Position numbers and translations under genes: made by a program
The notes under the pieces: generated by a model
What the model saw: only the letters and a program-made list of their open reading frames with translations
Databases searched by the model: none
Told to the model about the DNA's origin: nothing
In this document: piece by piece, positions 6,933 to 14,720 of the stretch
Layout: every line of letters begins with the position of its first letter
Position numbering within the stretch: position 1 is the stretch's first letter
Origin: an uncultured Clostridia bacterium
GTDB taxonomy: Bacteria; Bacillota; Clostridia; UBA1381
NCBI GenBank assembly: GCA_947628515.1
Contig: CANRAG010000015.1
Location: forward strand, 1 to 35,939
Reading direction: 5' to 3'
DNA length: 35,939 nucleotides

Positions 6933-9050
6933 TCATTCTACGCTGTGCACCGCTTCCGCCCAATCCGGCAGTCCGGTGAGACTGTTACAATATTCGAACA
7001 TATCCGTTATATCCACATCTTCCATAAGCGCAAAGCCGGATACATCTATACTGCTCAGAGCCTTGCAATCCGCGAACATATTGCTCATGTCCTTAACCTT
7101 TGACGTGTCAAAGCCGGACACGTCAATCGTCTTAAGCAAATCGCAAAAGCAGAACATGAACGACATCCTCTCCGCATTTGACGTGTTAAAGCCCGAAACA
7201 TCTATACTCTCAAGTGAACGGCAGAAAGAGAACATACCGCTCATATCCTTCGCGCTCGATGTGTCAAAGCCGGTCACATCAATACTTTTGAGCTTTTCAC
7301 AGCTTGAAAACATACTGCCGAAATTCGTAACCTTCGATGTGTTAAATCCGCTGACATCCAGTTCCTCAAGAGAGCTGCAATAATCGAACATATCCATCAT
7401 GCTATCCGCATTGGATGTGTCAAATCCCGTTACATCAATACTTTTGAGCGATTCACAGAATGCGAACATACTGTTGAAATCAGTGCATTTTGATGTGTTA
7501 AACCCGGTCATATCGGCCTGCGTAAGCGATGAGCAGTTATACATCATTCTCGAAAGGCTTTCAGCTTCGTCAACCCTGAAACAGCCGTTAAAGTTTATTT
7601 CCAGAACATTCTCGTAATTATAAAATAAATCCTCAGCGGCGTCCTTGCCGTTTATGCCTCCGTTTGCGCCTATATAAAGATTATATTTTCCCCCGCTTTT
7701 CTCCGCGGGCTCAACCCACGCCATGACCGATCCGTTTTTTGCGCCCGACACATCCCATGCGGTTTCATTTTTATTTTTGAGCGTATCGGTAAACGTAACG
7801 GAGACAATATCATTTCTTGTATAAGAATTGTTGGTAAGCACGTATTCATCCGTACTCACATCTGAAGAACCGCACATTACGTTGTTTACCCATGATGTGT
7901 CGGTTACGCGCGAACCGGATGAGGAACCGCCTATGCCTCTGTATATAAACATCCCCGTAACCATGCCTATAATACAAACGGCGAGCACGCTCGCCGCTAT
8001 AATAAGCGGACGCTTATTTTTGTTCTGCGGTCTTTCGGGGTTTTTGTAAGGCATCGGGCCATTTTGCAATCCCTGTGACGGCTGCACCGCCCCGCCGGTA
8101 AGCCCTGCTATGAACTCGTCCATGTTTCGAGTACGCTTTTCGGGCGCGGGAGCCAGCGCGCGCGCCATCGCCGATTTCTGCGCCGGCGTCAACGGCTTTT
8201 TCATTTTAACGTCAAGACTTGCCTTGTCGTTCATTATCCTGTCTATAGCCTCAGGCAGACATGCGCCCGTTATGCAATAATACATCGTCGCGGCAAATGA
8301 GTACACATCCGACCACGGGCCGGTAGAACCGTTACCCGAATACTGCTCAAACGGGCTGAAACTCTTTTTAACAACCAACTGCGACGCGTCGCCGGCCGAA
8401 ATATCCTTTGCCGCGCCCAAATCGAGCAAGCGGACGCTTCCGTCGGTGCGTATCATAATATTATCCGGACTTATATCGCGGTGCACTATCCCCATGCGGT
8501 GCAAACGCGCAAGTCCCTTCATGAGCGGCAAAAGCATACCCACGACCTCGTCAAAGCTCATGATACCGTTTCTTTTTATATAGGATTTAAGCGTTTCGCC
8601 CTCCACATAGTCCATTACTATATATGAGGTTCCGTTCTCTTCAAAGGCGTCAATAACCCTTACCACCTCCGGAATATCCGAAACCCGCGCCATCTTTCTC
8701 GCTTCGTTTATAAAGCTTGTCCTTCCTCTTTTGAGCGAGTCGAACATCTCTCCGGTCACATCCCAGCTTATGCTGTTACCGACAGAATTGTTACGGCTGC
8801 CCATGCTTCGGGGAAAATATTCCTTTATCGCGACACGCGAATTGAGCACAAGGTCATAGCCTATGTAGGTTATACCAAATCCTCCCTGGCCGATTACGCA
8901 GCCGACAAGATATCTGCCATGGAGTATCGTATTTGGCTTCATCGCAAACGGAATTGCGGCTTCCGACCCGTTTTTATGTCCGCAATTCGGGCAGTAGCCC
9001 CCGCTGCTTTTAAGCTCTGTCATACATTTCATACAACGATTTACTTCCAT
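6933..9050 (-). CDS. Zinc-ribbon Ser/Thr kinase with membrane span and BspA-type (DUF285) repeats
   Basis: This 705-residue protein has four parts. A zinc ribbon comes first (Cys6, Cys9, Cys20, Cys23). A eukaryote-like kinase domain spans about 46-315, with glycine loop GQGGFG, Lys76 in VAIKEYFP, HRDISPDN at 190-197 and DLG at 210-212. One transmembrane helix lies at about 348-371. The outer part ends in seven 26-residue repeats beginning at residues 513, 539, 565, 591, 617, 643 and 669, each built around a DVSGFNTS core, like BspA/DUF285 surface proteins. Catalytic Lys, Asp and Asn are kept, so activity is plausible. The ATG at 9050 follows GGGAGG. It sits between plsC and ispH-rpsA, only 18-25 bases from each. 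Ligand and targets are unknown. Confidence 0.88.
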   Translation of the reverse strand: MEVNRCMKCMTELKSSGGYCPNCGHKNGSEAAIPFAMKPNTILHGRYLVGCVIGQGGFGITYIGYDLVLNSRVAIKEYFPRSMGSRNNSVGNSISWDVTGEMFDSLKRGRTSFINEARKMARVSDIPEVVRVIDAFEENGTSYIVMDYVEGETLKSYIKRNGIMSFDEVVGMLLPLMKGLARLHRMGIVHRDISPDNIMIRTDGSVRLLDLGAAKDISAGDASQLVVKKSFSPFEQYSGNGSTGPWSDVYSFAATMYYCITGACLPEAIDRIMNDKASLDVKMKKPLTPAQKSAMARALAPAPEKRTRNMDEFIAGLTGGAVQPSQGLQNGPMPYKNPERPQNKNKRPLIIAASVLAVCIIGMVTGMFIYRGIGGSSSGSRVTDTSWVNNVMCGSSDVSTDEYVLTNNSYTRNDIVSVTFTDTLKNKNETAWDVSGAKNGSVMAWVEPAEKSGGKYNLYIGANGGINGKDAAEDLFYNYENVLEINFNGCFRVDEAESLSRMMYNCSSLTQADMTGFNTSKCTDFNSMFAFCESLKSIDVTGFDTSNADSMMDMFDYCSSLEELDVSGFNTSKVTNFGSMFSSCEKLKSIDVTGFDTSSAKDMSGMFSFCRSLESIDVSGFNTSNAERMSFMFCFCDLLKTIDVSGFDTSKVKDMSNMFADCKALSSIDVSGFALMEDVDITDMFEYCNSLTGLPDWAEAVHSVE
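6969..7514 (-). repeat. Seven in-phase 78-base coding repeats (DUF285 type)
   Basis: The 3' part of the kinase gene encodes seven copies of a 26-residue unit with no change in spacing. The consensus is roughly DVSGFNTS, then a variable six, then MF, then CxSLxSI. The DNA copies are diverged, so the array looks old rather than newly expanded. Confidence 0.85.
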
Positions 9051-9075
9051 ACGCTTTTCCTCCCGTATATTATAT

Positions 9076-9648
9076 TTATAAATTATATATCCTTTCCAAT
9101 ACCCCGTCCGCAAGCTCCTGCGTCTGCGCGGAATCGAGCTTTTTACCCTTGTACTGCGTAAAATCCATCGGCTCGCCGTATTTAACCGTTATTTTATGCA
9201 TCCATCTGTATTTGCCGTCTATATGCACCGGCACAACCGGCACTCCGCATTTTGCGGCAATAAGCGCCACGCCCGGCTTTGCGTCAGGCTTTTGCCCTGC
9301 CTTTACGCGTCTGCCCTCAGGGAATATCAGCATGACGCCGCCGGACCGGAATATTTTCAAAGCCGTTTTAAACGCCGCAATATCGCCGCGCCCCCTGTGT
9401 ATGGGGAACGCGCCGAGCTTCGTTATAAGACCGCCGAAAAGCTTGTTCTTAAACAACTCGCTCTTAGCCATGAAATTAAGCTGCCTCGGACATGTTATGC
9501 CCGCCATTACCGGATCGAGATTGCTGCTGTGGTTAAAAGCCACTATAACCGCACCGTCCTTTGGCACATTCTCTTTTCCCTCCACGCGTATTCTGAATAC
9601 CGGCAGTAAAAGAATTCTTACCAGCACCACGCAAAATGAGTAAAACAT
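9076..9648 (-). CDS. plsC: 1-acyl-sn-glycerol-3-phosphate acyltransferase (PlsC)
   Basis: Adds the second acyl chain to make phosphatidic acid at the membrane. The 190 residues are short but normal for Bacillota PlsC. Acyltransferase motifs are visible: the catalytic NHSSNLDP (HX4D) near residue 39, GAFPIHRGRGD near 82, FPEGRRVKAG near 109 and VPVVPVHI near 134. An N-terminal hydrophobic segment (about 3-19) may anchor it. The ATG at 9648 overlaps the preceding stop as TGATG and follows GGAGGTG at 8 bases; a TTG one codon earlier is less likely. It sits between the CMP kinase fusion and the repeat-bearing kinase. Confidence 0.94.
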   Translation of the reverse strand: MFYSFCVVLVRILLLPVFRIRVEGKENVPKDGAVIVAFNHSSNLDPVMAGITCPRQLNFMAKSELFKNKLFGGLITKLGAFPIHRGRGDIAAFKTALKIFRSGGVMLIFPEGRRVKAGQKPDAKPGVALIAAKCGVPVVPVHIDGKYRWMHKITVKYGEPMDFTQYKGKKLDSAQTQELADGVLERIYNL

Positions 9649-10688
9649 CAACCGTTCACCTCCGCTTTGCGTATCATGTCTATGACCGTCTCCGCCGACT
9701 GCTCAAAGTCCATGTCGCTTGTGTCCACCAAAACCGCGTCCTCCGCCTGCCGGAGCGGCGACACGGCTCTGTGCATGTCGTTGTAATCCCTTGTTATTAC
9801 ATCCTCTTTTATTTCGTTAAAATCACATTCCACGCCGTTTTCGAGATATTCGCGGTACCGGCGCACAGCTCGGTTTTCAACCGACGCCGTAAGATATATT
9901 TTAAGCTCCGCGTCGGGCAGAACCGTTGTGCCTATATCCCTGCCGTCCATTATCACGCCGCCCTTTTTCGCCATGCCGCGCTGCATGTTTACGAGCCGCT
10001 CTCTCACCTCCGGTATGGCAGCCACTGCCGACGCCGCCATAGACGCGTCGTTTTCGCGGATACGCTCCGTGACGTCCGCGCCGTTAAGGTACATACGCTG
10101 AACTCCGTTTTCATAGCTTATATCAATATGGATATTATCGAGCTCCGAAACGAGCCTGCCCCGCTCATTGACAGGGTCTATACCGTTTTCTATACCGTAA
10201 ACTCCGACCGTGCGATACATCGCTCCGGTGTCTATATAAATATACCCGAGCCTTGCCGCCGCGCGCTTGGCAACGGAGCTTTTTCCCGCGCCCGCCGGGC
10301 CGTCAATCGCTACGGAAATCTTCCCGCGCCGGCCTATATCGGGTCGCAGCACCGAAGCGCCGCGCAAATACGCGTGCACAAGCTCCGAATTGCCCTTATC
10401 GGTGTTTATGTATACCATAACCCTTATGCACATCGGAAGCGCGTTGTCAATATCGGGCGCTGCCATATCCAGAAGCGGAATGTCCGAAATGCTCATGCGC
10501 CTTACAGCCGCCGCCGGAAACGCGGCGGTCAGGTCGGGCGTTACCGTAAATATAATGCCCGCAATATCGTCCACGGCTATATTATTATCGTTTATAATCT
10601 GCAAAAACATCTCCTGAGTCGATGCAAATATTTCCTCTTTTGTATTCGCCGCCGCTGTTGTGGCGCCGCGTATCGCTCTTATTGCCAT
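9648..10688 (-). CDS. aroH-cmk: Chorismate mutase (AroH type)-cytidylate kinase fusion
   Basis: A single 346-residue frame. Residues 1-about 118 match monofunctional AroH chorismate mutase (chorismate to prephenate): RAIRGATTA start, TPDLTAAFPAAAVR, CIRVMVYINTD and YLRGASVLRPD. Residues about 122-346 form a full CMP kinase: P-loop DGPAGAGKSS at 129-138, DTGAMYRT, GRDIGTTVLPDA, and the ITRDYNDMHRAVSPL signature. The join is about four residues long and no stop or start interrupts it. Arg7, Arg63, Arg89, Tyr107 and Arg115 correspond to active-site positions of B. subtilis AroH, but the position of its Glu78 appears to be Ala77 here. CMP kinase activity is very likely; mutase activity is uncertain. 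The ATG follows AAAGGA. Confidence 0.92.
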   Translation of the reverse strand: MAIRAIRGATTAAANTKEEIFASTQEMFLQIINDNNIAVDDIAGIIFTVTPDLTAAFPAAAVRRMSISDIPLLDMAAPDIDNALPMCIRVMVYINTDKGNSELVHAYLRGASVLRPDIGRRGKISVAIDGPAGAGKSSVAKRAAARLGYIYIDTGAMYRTVGVYGIENGIDPVNERGRLVSELDNIHIDISYENGVQRMYLNGADVTERIRENDASMAASAVAAIPEVRERLVNMQRGMAKKGGVIMDGRDIGTTVLPDAELKIYLTASVENRAVRRYREYLENGVECDFNEIKEDVITRDYNDMHRAVSPLRQAEDAVLVDTSDMDFEQSAETVIDMIRKAEVNG

Positions 10689-10703
10689 TTTATATTTCCT
10701 TTC

Positions 10704-11114
10704 TTATACTGCCCTGTGTCCCAGACCTATAACTATATCGTTGAGATTTAAAAGTCCGAGGGCGAAGAACAGACATACCGAGATATGCGAGCCGCTGCGC
10801 GCAATCCCGATTTTACCGCCCAGGTTCAGGCCGAAGCACTTGCTTGAAATCTGCTCGATCGCCTCGTGCGCCGCGCCCGCCACAGCGCCCTCCTCGGCAT
10901 GCGTATCGCCTATAACGCCCTCGCGCTTGGCCGCGACAACGGCGCGTTCGAGCATCTTCTGTACTCCGTTTCTGAACTCGCTCCCGAAATCCACGGCCGC
11001 CGCCTTTATTCCCATGTCCAAAAGCTCGGCCTTGACTTCATTTTCCTCCTCGCGCGTTTCGCTCATTGCCATGCGCACCGCCGCCTTACAAACTCTTTTG
11101 CTTCCTACTTCCAT
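10704..11114 (-). CDS. HutP-family protein
   Basis: The 136-residue product resembles clostridial HutP-family proteins. B. subtilis HutP is a hexameric RNA-binding antiterminator of the histidine utilisation operon, activated by histidine and metal. Recognisable stretches are GSKRVCKAAVRMAMSE, GIKAAAVDFGSEF, GVIGDTHAEEGAVAGAAHEA, GLNLGGKIGIA and the terminal GLGHRAV. There are no hut genes in the window, so the target RNA may differ and the hut role should not be assumed. The ATG at 11114 follows AAAGGAG at 9 bases; a longer frame upstream lacks a site. It lies 14-15 bases from both neighbours, the flavoprotein gene and aroH-cmk. Confidence 0.8.
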   Translation of the reverse strand: MEVGSKRVCKAAVRMAMSETREEENEVKAELLDMGIKAAAVDFGSEFRNGVQKMLERAVVAAKREGVIGDTHAEEGAVAGAAHEAIEQISSKCFGLNLGGKIGIARSGSHISVCLFFALGLLNLNDIVIGLGHRAV

Positions 11115-11128
11115 ACTTCCGTACTCCT

Positions 11129-12349
11129 TTACATTCCCGCGCTCATGCCCGCGAGATAGCCTGTTGACCACGCGCATTGCAGATTAAACCCGCCCGTGTA
11201 GCCGTCCACATCAATTATCTCACCCGCAAAATACAGTCCCTTCGTCTTTTTTGACTCCATTGTAGACGGGTCTATTTCACTCACCTTAACTCCGCCGGAG
11301 GTCACAATCGCCTCCGCAATCGGGCGAAACCCCGTTATGTGCAGAGTAAGCCCCTTTATTGCCTCGCCCAGCCTTCGGCGCTCCTGCTTTGTGATTTCAT
11401 TAACGCTCTTATGCGGTTCTATCATGGCAATATCAATCACCACCGGTATCAGCGCCTTCGGCAAAAGCGCGTCCAAGGCGTTTATGATATGCTTATTTTT
11501 CTGTTTCTCAAAGTCGCGCAGAATACGCGCGTCAAGCTGCTGCGCGTCCAGGGCCGGTTTTAAATCTATTATTATCTCACAGCCGCCCTTTAAATTCTTT
11601 ATATGCGCCGAAAGCGACAGTATAAGCGGGCCGGATACCCCGAAATGGGTAAATAACATTTCCCCAAATCCGGAATGAATACGTTTCCCGTCTTTGGCAT
11701 ATGCGGTCACTTCGACATTTTTAAGAGACAGTCCCATGAGGCTTTCGCACCATTTTTCCCGCGCCGTTAGCGGCACCAATGACGGAACGGGCTTTATTAT
11801 GGTATGCCCCGCCGCCCTTGCGAGTCTGTATCCCGAACCGTCAGAACCGGTCTGCGGATACGATGCGCCGCCGGTGCATAGTATAACCCTTTCGCCCGTT
11901 ACAGTGCCGGAGGTCGTGTTTACGCCCGTTATCCTGCCGTTCTCCGTAAGGAGCGATTTAACCTCCGCCTTAATAAGCTTCACATTATTCTGTAACGCGT
12001 ATTTTCGCATTGCCCGAACCACATCGCGCGCGTCGTCGCTTTCGGGAAAAACCCGTCCGCCGCGCTCGACCTTTGTCTTGACGCCGTAGCTTTCCATAAG
12101 CTCCGTTATATCGTCATTGGTAAAGGTGTAGAGCGCCGAATAAAGGAACCTTCCGTTTACCGGATACATCTCTATCATATCTTCTATATCACAGGCATTG
12201 GTTATGTTGCACCGTCCCTTGCCCGTAATTCTCAGCTTGCGCCCCACCGCGTCGTTTTTCTCTATAAGCACGACCTTGTCGGCTGTTTTTGCGGCTGTTC
12301 CGGCGGCCATAAGCCCCGCCGCGCCCGCGCCGCATACTATAACGGTCAT
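11129..12349 (-). CDS. HI0933/BaiN-family flavoprotein, NAD(P)/FAD-dependent oxidoreductase
   Basis: A 406-residue flavoprotein of the HI0933 family, to which the bile-acid enzyme BaiN belongs. It opens with the dinucleotide-binding motif VIVCGAGAAGLMAAG, followed by the family signature GKGRCNITNAC near residue 47. CTGGASYPQTGSDGSGYRLA lies near residue 160, and the C-terminal GEIIDVDGYTGGFNLQCAWSTG is the second FAD motif. ATG at 12349 overlaps the preceding stop as ATGA and follows GGGGTG. The substrate cannot be told from sequence, and a bile-acid role should not be assumed. Neighbours give no pathway hint. Confidence 0.88.
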   Translation of the reverse strand: MTVIVCGAGAAGLMAAGTAAKTADKVVLIEKNDAVGRKLRITGKGRCNITNACDIEDMIEMYPVNGRFLYSALYTFTNDDITELMESYGVKTKVERGGRVFPESDDARDVVRAMRKYALQNNVKLIKAEVKSLLTENGRITGVNTTSGTVTGERVILCTGGASYPQTGSDGSGYRLARAAGHTIIKPVPSLVPLTAREKWCESLMGLSLKNVEVTAYAKDGKRIHSGFGEMLFTHFGVSGPLILSLSAHIKNLKGGCEIIIDLKPALDAQQLDARILRDFEKQKNKHIINALDALLPKALIPVVIDIAMIEPHKSVNEITKQERRRLGEAIKGLTLHITGFRPIAEAIVTSGGVKVSEIDPSTMESKKTKGLYFAGEIIDVDGYTGGFNLQCAWSTGYLAGMSAGM

Positions 12350-13902
12350 TTTACACCCCAATTCTCGGTCATTCTCACATACCCCTCAACGGAGGGGCTC
12401 ACGTCGGTCTTTATCTTCGCGCTCGTTACAATGCTGTTTTTTATAAAGCACACCGGCGAAAACGGCATGTCCTCGTATACTCTGCCGTAAAGCTCCTTCG
12501 CAACCGCCTTCATGTCCGCGTCAAGCGAAACCGTACCCATCTGAGCGAGCAGCGTGTCCGTATCCGGATCGGCGTATCCGAAATAGTTGCCCGACGACGC
12601 CGCAAGCGGCGTCAAATCGTTATTTGGAAGAAGCTCCGTCTCGCCCACGAATAAATCATAATCCTTAATGTTTATTCTGTAATTCAATTCCGAAGCCGTG
12701 CATTTGATAACATTTGCCCTCATTCCTATTGTGTTCATCTTATTCGCAAGCTCTGCGGCAAGCTTAACCCGCTCCTCGCTCTCGCTGTTTACAAGTATGC
12801 GCACCGAAAAATAGGTAAGCCCCGCGGGCGCCGCTTTATAATACGTGCCGTTGCCGTCGGTTTTCCAACCCGCGTTTTCCAGCAGCGAAACCGCGCCGTT
12901 TTCGTCGGCGCGCAGCTTCTTTCTGTCGTCAAATCCGAGCCACGACGCCGGATTTAGCGCGTATTCGCTCGCGACAGCGCGCGAATAATAGATACGCGTA
13001 ACCACATCGTCCCTGTCTATGAGCATTGACACGGCCTTTCGCGCCGCGTTATCGGCAAACACGGGGCTTGTCATGTTATATCCTATAAACACCATGTCGT
13101 TTGATATAAAATCCCTCACCTTCGCGTTGCCTCTGGGCATATAATTTGACATGTCAAGCATCTCTGATGTGGCAATATCCGTTACGCTCGCATTAAAAAG
13201 CGAAACGTACTTGTCATTATCGGGAATGGCGCGTATATTTATCCTGTCGAGCTTTGCCCGCGTATCGTGATGGTCCGAAAACGCCGTAAGATTTGCTCCG
13301 TCATAGTAAAACGGTCCCGTCCCCACCGGTGAAAAGCTCCCGTTCATGGAGCCGTTTTTTACAATGGGGAATATAAACAGCGCTGCGCTGTTGGGCACGG
13401 CGCGGTTAAACTTCACTTCAAGTGTTGTGTCGTCCACCGCCCGCGCGGACGCTATGGGCGCTGCCAAATCGTCATAGGGCGTGCCGCCCGTCTTTATTCT
13501 GTTTATTGTATATACCACATCGGCAGCCGTGAACGCTGTGCCGTCATGCCATTTAACGTTTTGCTTAAGATTTATCGTAACGCCCGTTCCGTCCGCGCTG
13601 TATACATACGACTGCGCCAAAACCCCCGTCGTTTTTAAATCGCCGTCAAGCCCGAAAAGCGGCTCGAATATAAATCCGCATATATCCCTGACCGTGGGCG
13701 ACTTGGTCGTAAACGGATTATACTCGTCAAAATCCGTAAGCCCCACCGTAATGTCATTTGTTATATCGCTCTCCGCTCCGGCCTCGCCGTCCTGCGCTCC
13801 GTCATCCTCCGAAACGAAACCGTGCAGATAATCGGCAAACGAGCAGGAGCACAGGCAAAATGCCAGCATACATGCTGTTATTACGCTTATAAGCTTTCTC
13901 AT
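12346..13902 (-). CDS. Family 5 ABC transporter substrate-binding lipoprotein (orphan)
   Basis: A 518-residue extracytoplasmic solute-binding protein of the peptide/nickel (SBP_bac_5) family. The first 19 residues form a lipoprotein signal with probable lipobox LCSC and modified Cys20. An acidic Gly/Asp linker follows (about 30-48). The family signature LKQNVKWHDGTAFTAADVV lies near residue 115, and a VGTGPFYY segment follows near 193. No permease or ATPase genes are near, so it must work with transporter parts encoded elsewhere or act as a sensor. It overlaps pgeF by four bases and the flavoprotein gene by four. Ligand is unknown; oligopeptide is the default guess. Confidence 0.9.
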   Translation of the reverse strand: MRKLISVITACMLAFCLCSCSFADYLHGFVSEDDGAQDGEAGAESDITNDITVGLTDFDEYNPFTTKSPTVRDICGFIFEPLFGLDGDLKTTGVLAQSYVYSADGTGVTINLKQNVKWHDGTAFTAADVVYTINRIKTGGTPYDDLAAPIASARAVDDTTLEVKFNRAVPNSAALFIFPIVKNGSMNGSFSPVGTGPFYYDGANLTAFSDHHDTRAKLDRINIRAIPDNDKYVSLFNASVTDIATSEMLDMSNYMPRGNAKVRDFISNDMVFIGYNMTSPVFADNAARKAVSMLIDRDDVVTRIYYSRAVASEYALNPASWLGFDDRKKLRADENGAVSLLENAGWKTDGNGTYYKAAPAGLTYFSVRILVNSESEERVKLAAELANKMNTIGMRANVIKCTASELNYRINIKDYDLFVGETELLPNNDLTPLAASSGNYFGYADPDTDTLLAQMGTVSLDADMKAVAKELYGRVYEDMPFSPVCFIKNSIVTSAKIKTDVSPSVEGYVRMTENWGVK

Positions 13903-14720
13903 CCTTCGTTTACTCCCTGCTGTTTTAATGCTATTATCGCGCCGAAATTCCCGCGCCTGCCCTGTGTTTTTCTATGGCTGAAAAGCAAATCACTGCTGCA
14001 ATATGTGCAAATGCCGCAGTTATCTATATTTTCCTCCGGCACTCCCGCTCCGATAAGCTGCTTTACTATCGCGAGCTGCATATTCACATGATACCTTTCA
14101 CCGAACTTAACGGCGGTATCATCGCCGAAATTATCTATAAAAATCCCCGCCACGTCATCCCCGACCTCAAAATGGTCGAGCTGAATTGACGGCCCCACCG
14201 CGCACAGTATATCCTCCGGCCTTGAACCGTAGTCGGATACGAGCCTGCCCACGGTTTTTGCGGCTATGCGTTTTACCGTGCCCTTCCAACCCGAATGTGA
14301 GGTCGCTATAACGCCGAGCCGCTTATCCAAAAACATCGTCGGCACACAATCGGCGTACAGGGTGACAAGGCCTATGCCTCTTTTATCTGTTATAAGTCCG
14401 TCCGCGCTGTCAAATTTATTATCGAACATAATGCCGTTCCCGGCGTCGGCCTCCGTCACGGTGCGGATTATATCGTCGTGTGTCTGGCGCGACAGCACAA
14501 GCCTTTTATAATCAACGCCTATCGCGTCCGATATGCGTCTGAAATTCTCGATTACGTTCTCCTTCTCGTCGTCGCAGTTAAATCTGAAATTCATGCTGCT
14601 GTAGCAACCGCCGCTCACGCCGCCCCTTCGCGTTGAAATACAGTGGCTTACAAGTCCCGTCGCCTCAAAGGACGGCACGACATAATACGCCGTATCTCCC
14701 CTATATCTTAATTCAAACAC
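13899..14720 (-). CDS. pgeF: Peptidoglycan editing factor/laccase-domain protein (PgeF, YfiH family)
   Basis: A 273-residue YfiH/LACC1-family protein. Relatives include purine nucleoside phosphorylase/adenosine deaminase-like enzymes, and in E. coli PgeF is linked to removal of mis-incorporated serine from peptidoglycan. Zinc-site motifs are visible: SRQTHDD near residue 78, YADCVPT near 121, ATSHSGWKG near 138 and the C-terminal CGICTYCSSDLLFSHRKT. The frame starts with GTG at 14720, overlapping the uvrC end by eight bases, with AGGAGCGG upstream. No signal peptide is seen. The older name polyphenol oxidase is misleading. Confidence 0.93.
   Translation of the reverse strand: MFELRYRGDTAYYVVPSFEATGLVSHCISTRRGGVSGGCYSSMNFRFNCDDEKENVIENFRRISDAIGVDYKRLVLSRQTHDDIIRTVTEADAGNGIMFDNKFDSADGLITDKRGIGLVTLYADCVPTMFLDKRLGVIATSHSGWKGTVKRIAAKTVGRLVSDYGSRPEDILCAVGPSIQLDHFEVGDDVAGIFIDNFGDDTAVKFGERYHVNMQLAIVKQLIGAGVPEENIDNCGICTYCSSDLLFSHRKTQGRRGNFGAIIALKQQGVNEG

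Noticed and set aside
9636-10751. A 371-codon plus-strand open frame opposite aroH-cmk
   Set aside because: Its composition is rich in Arg, His and Tyr with no recognisable motif, and it lies opposite two recognisable domains. High third-position GC on the minus strand leaves few stops in the antisense frames.
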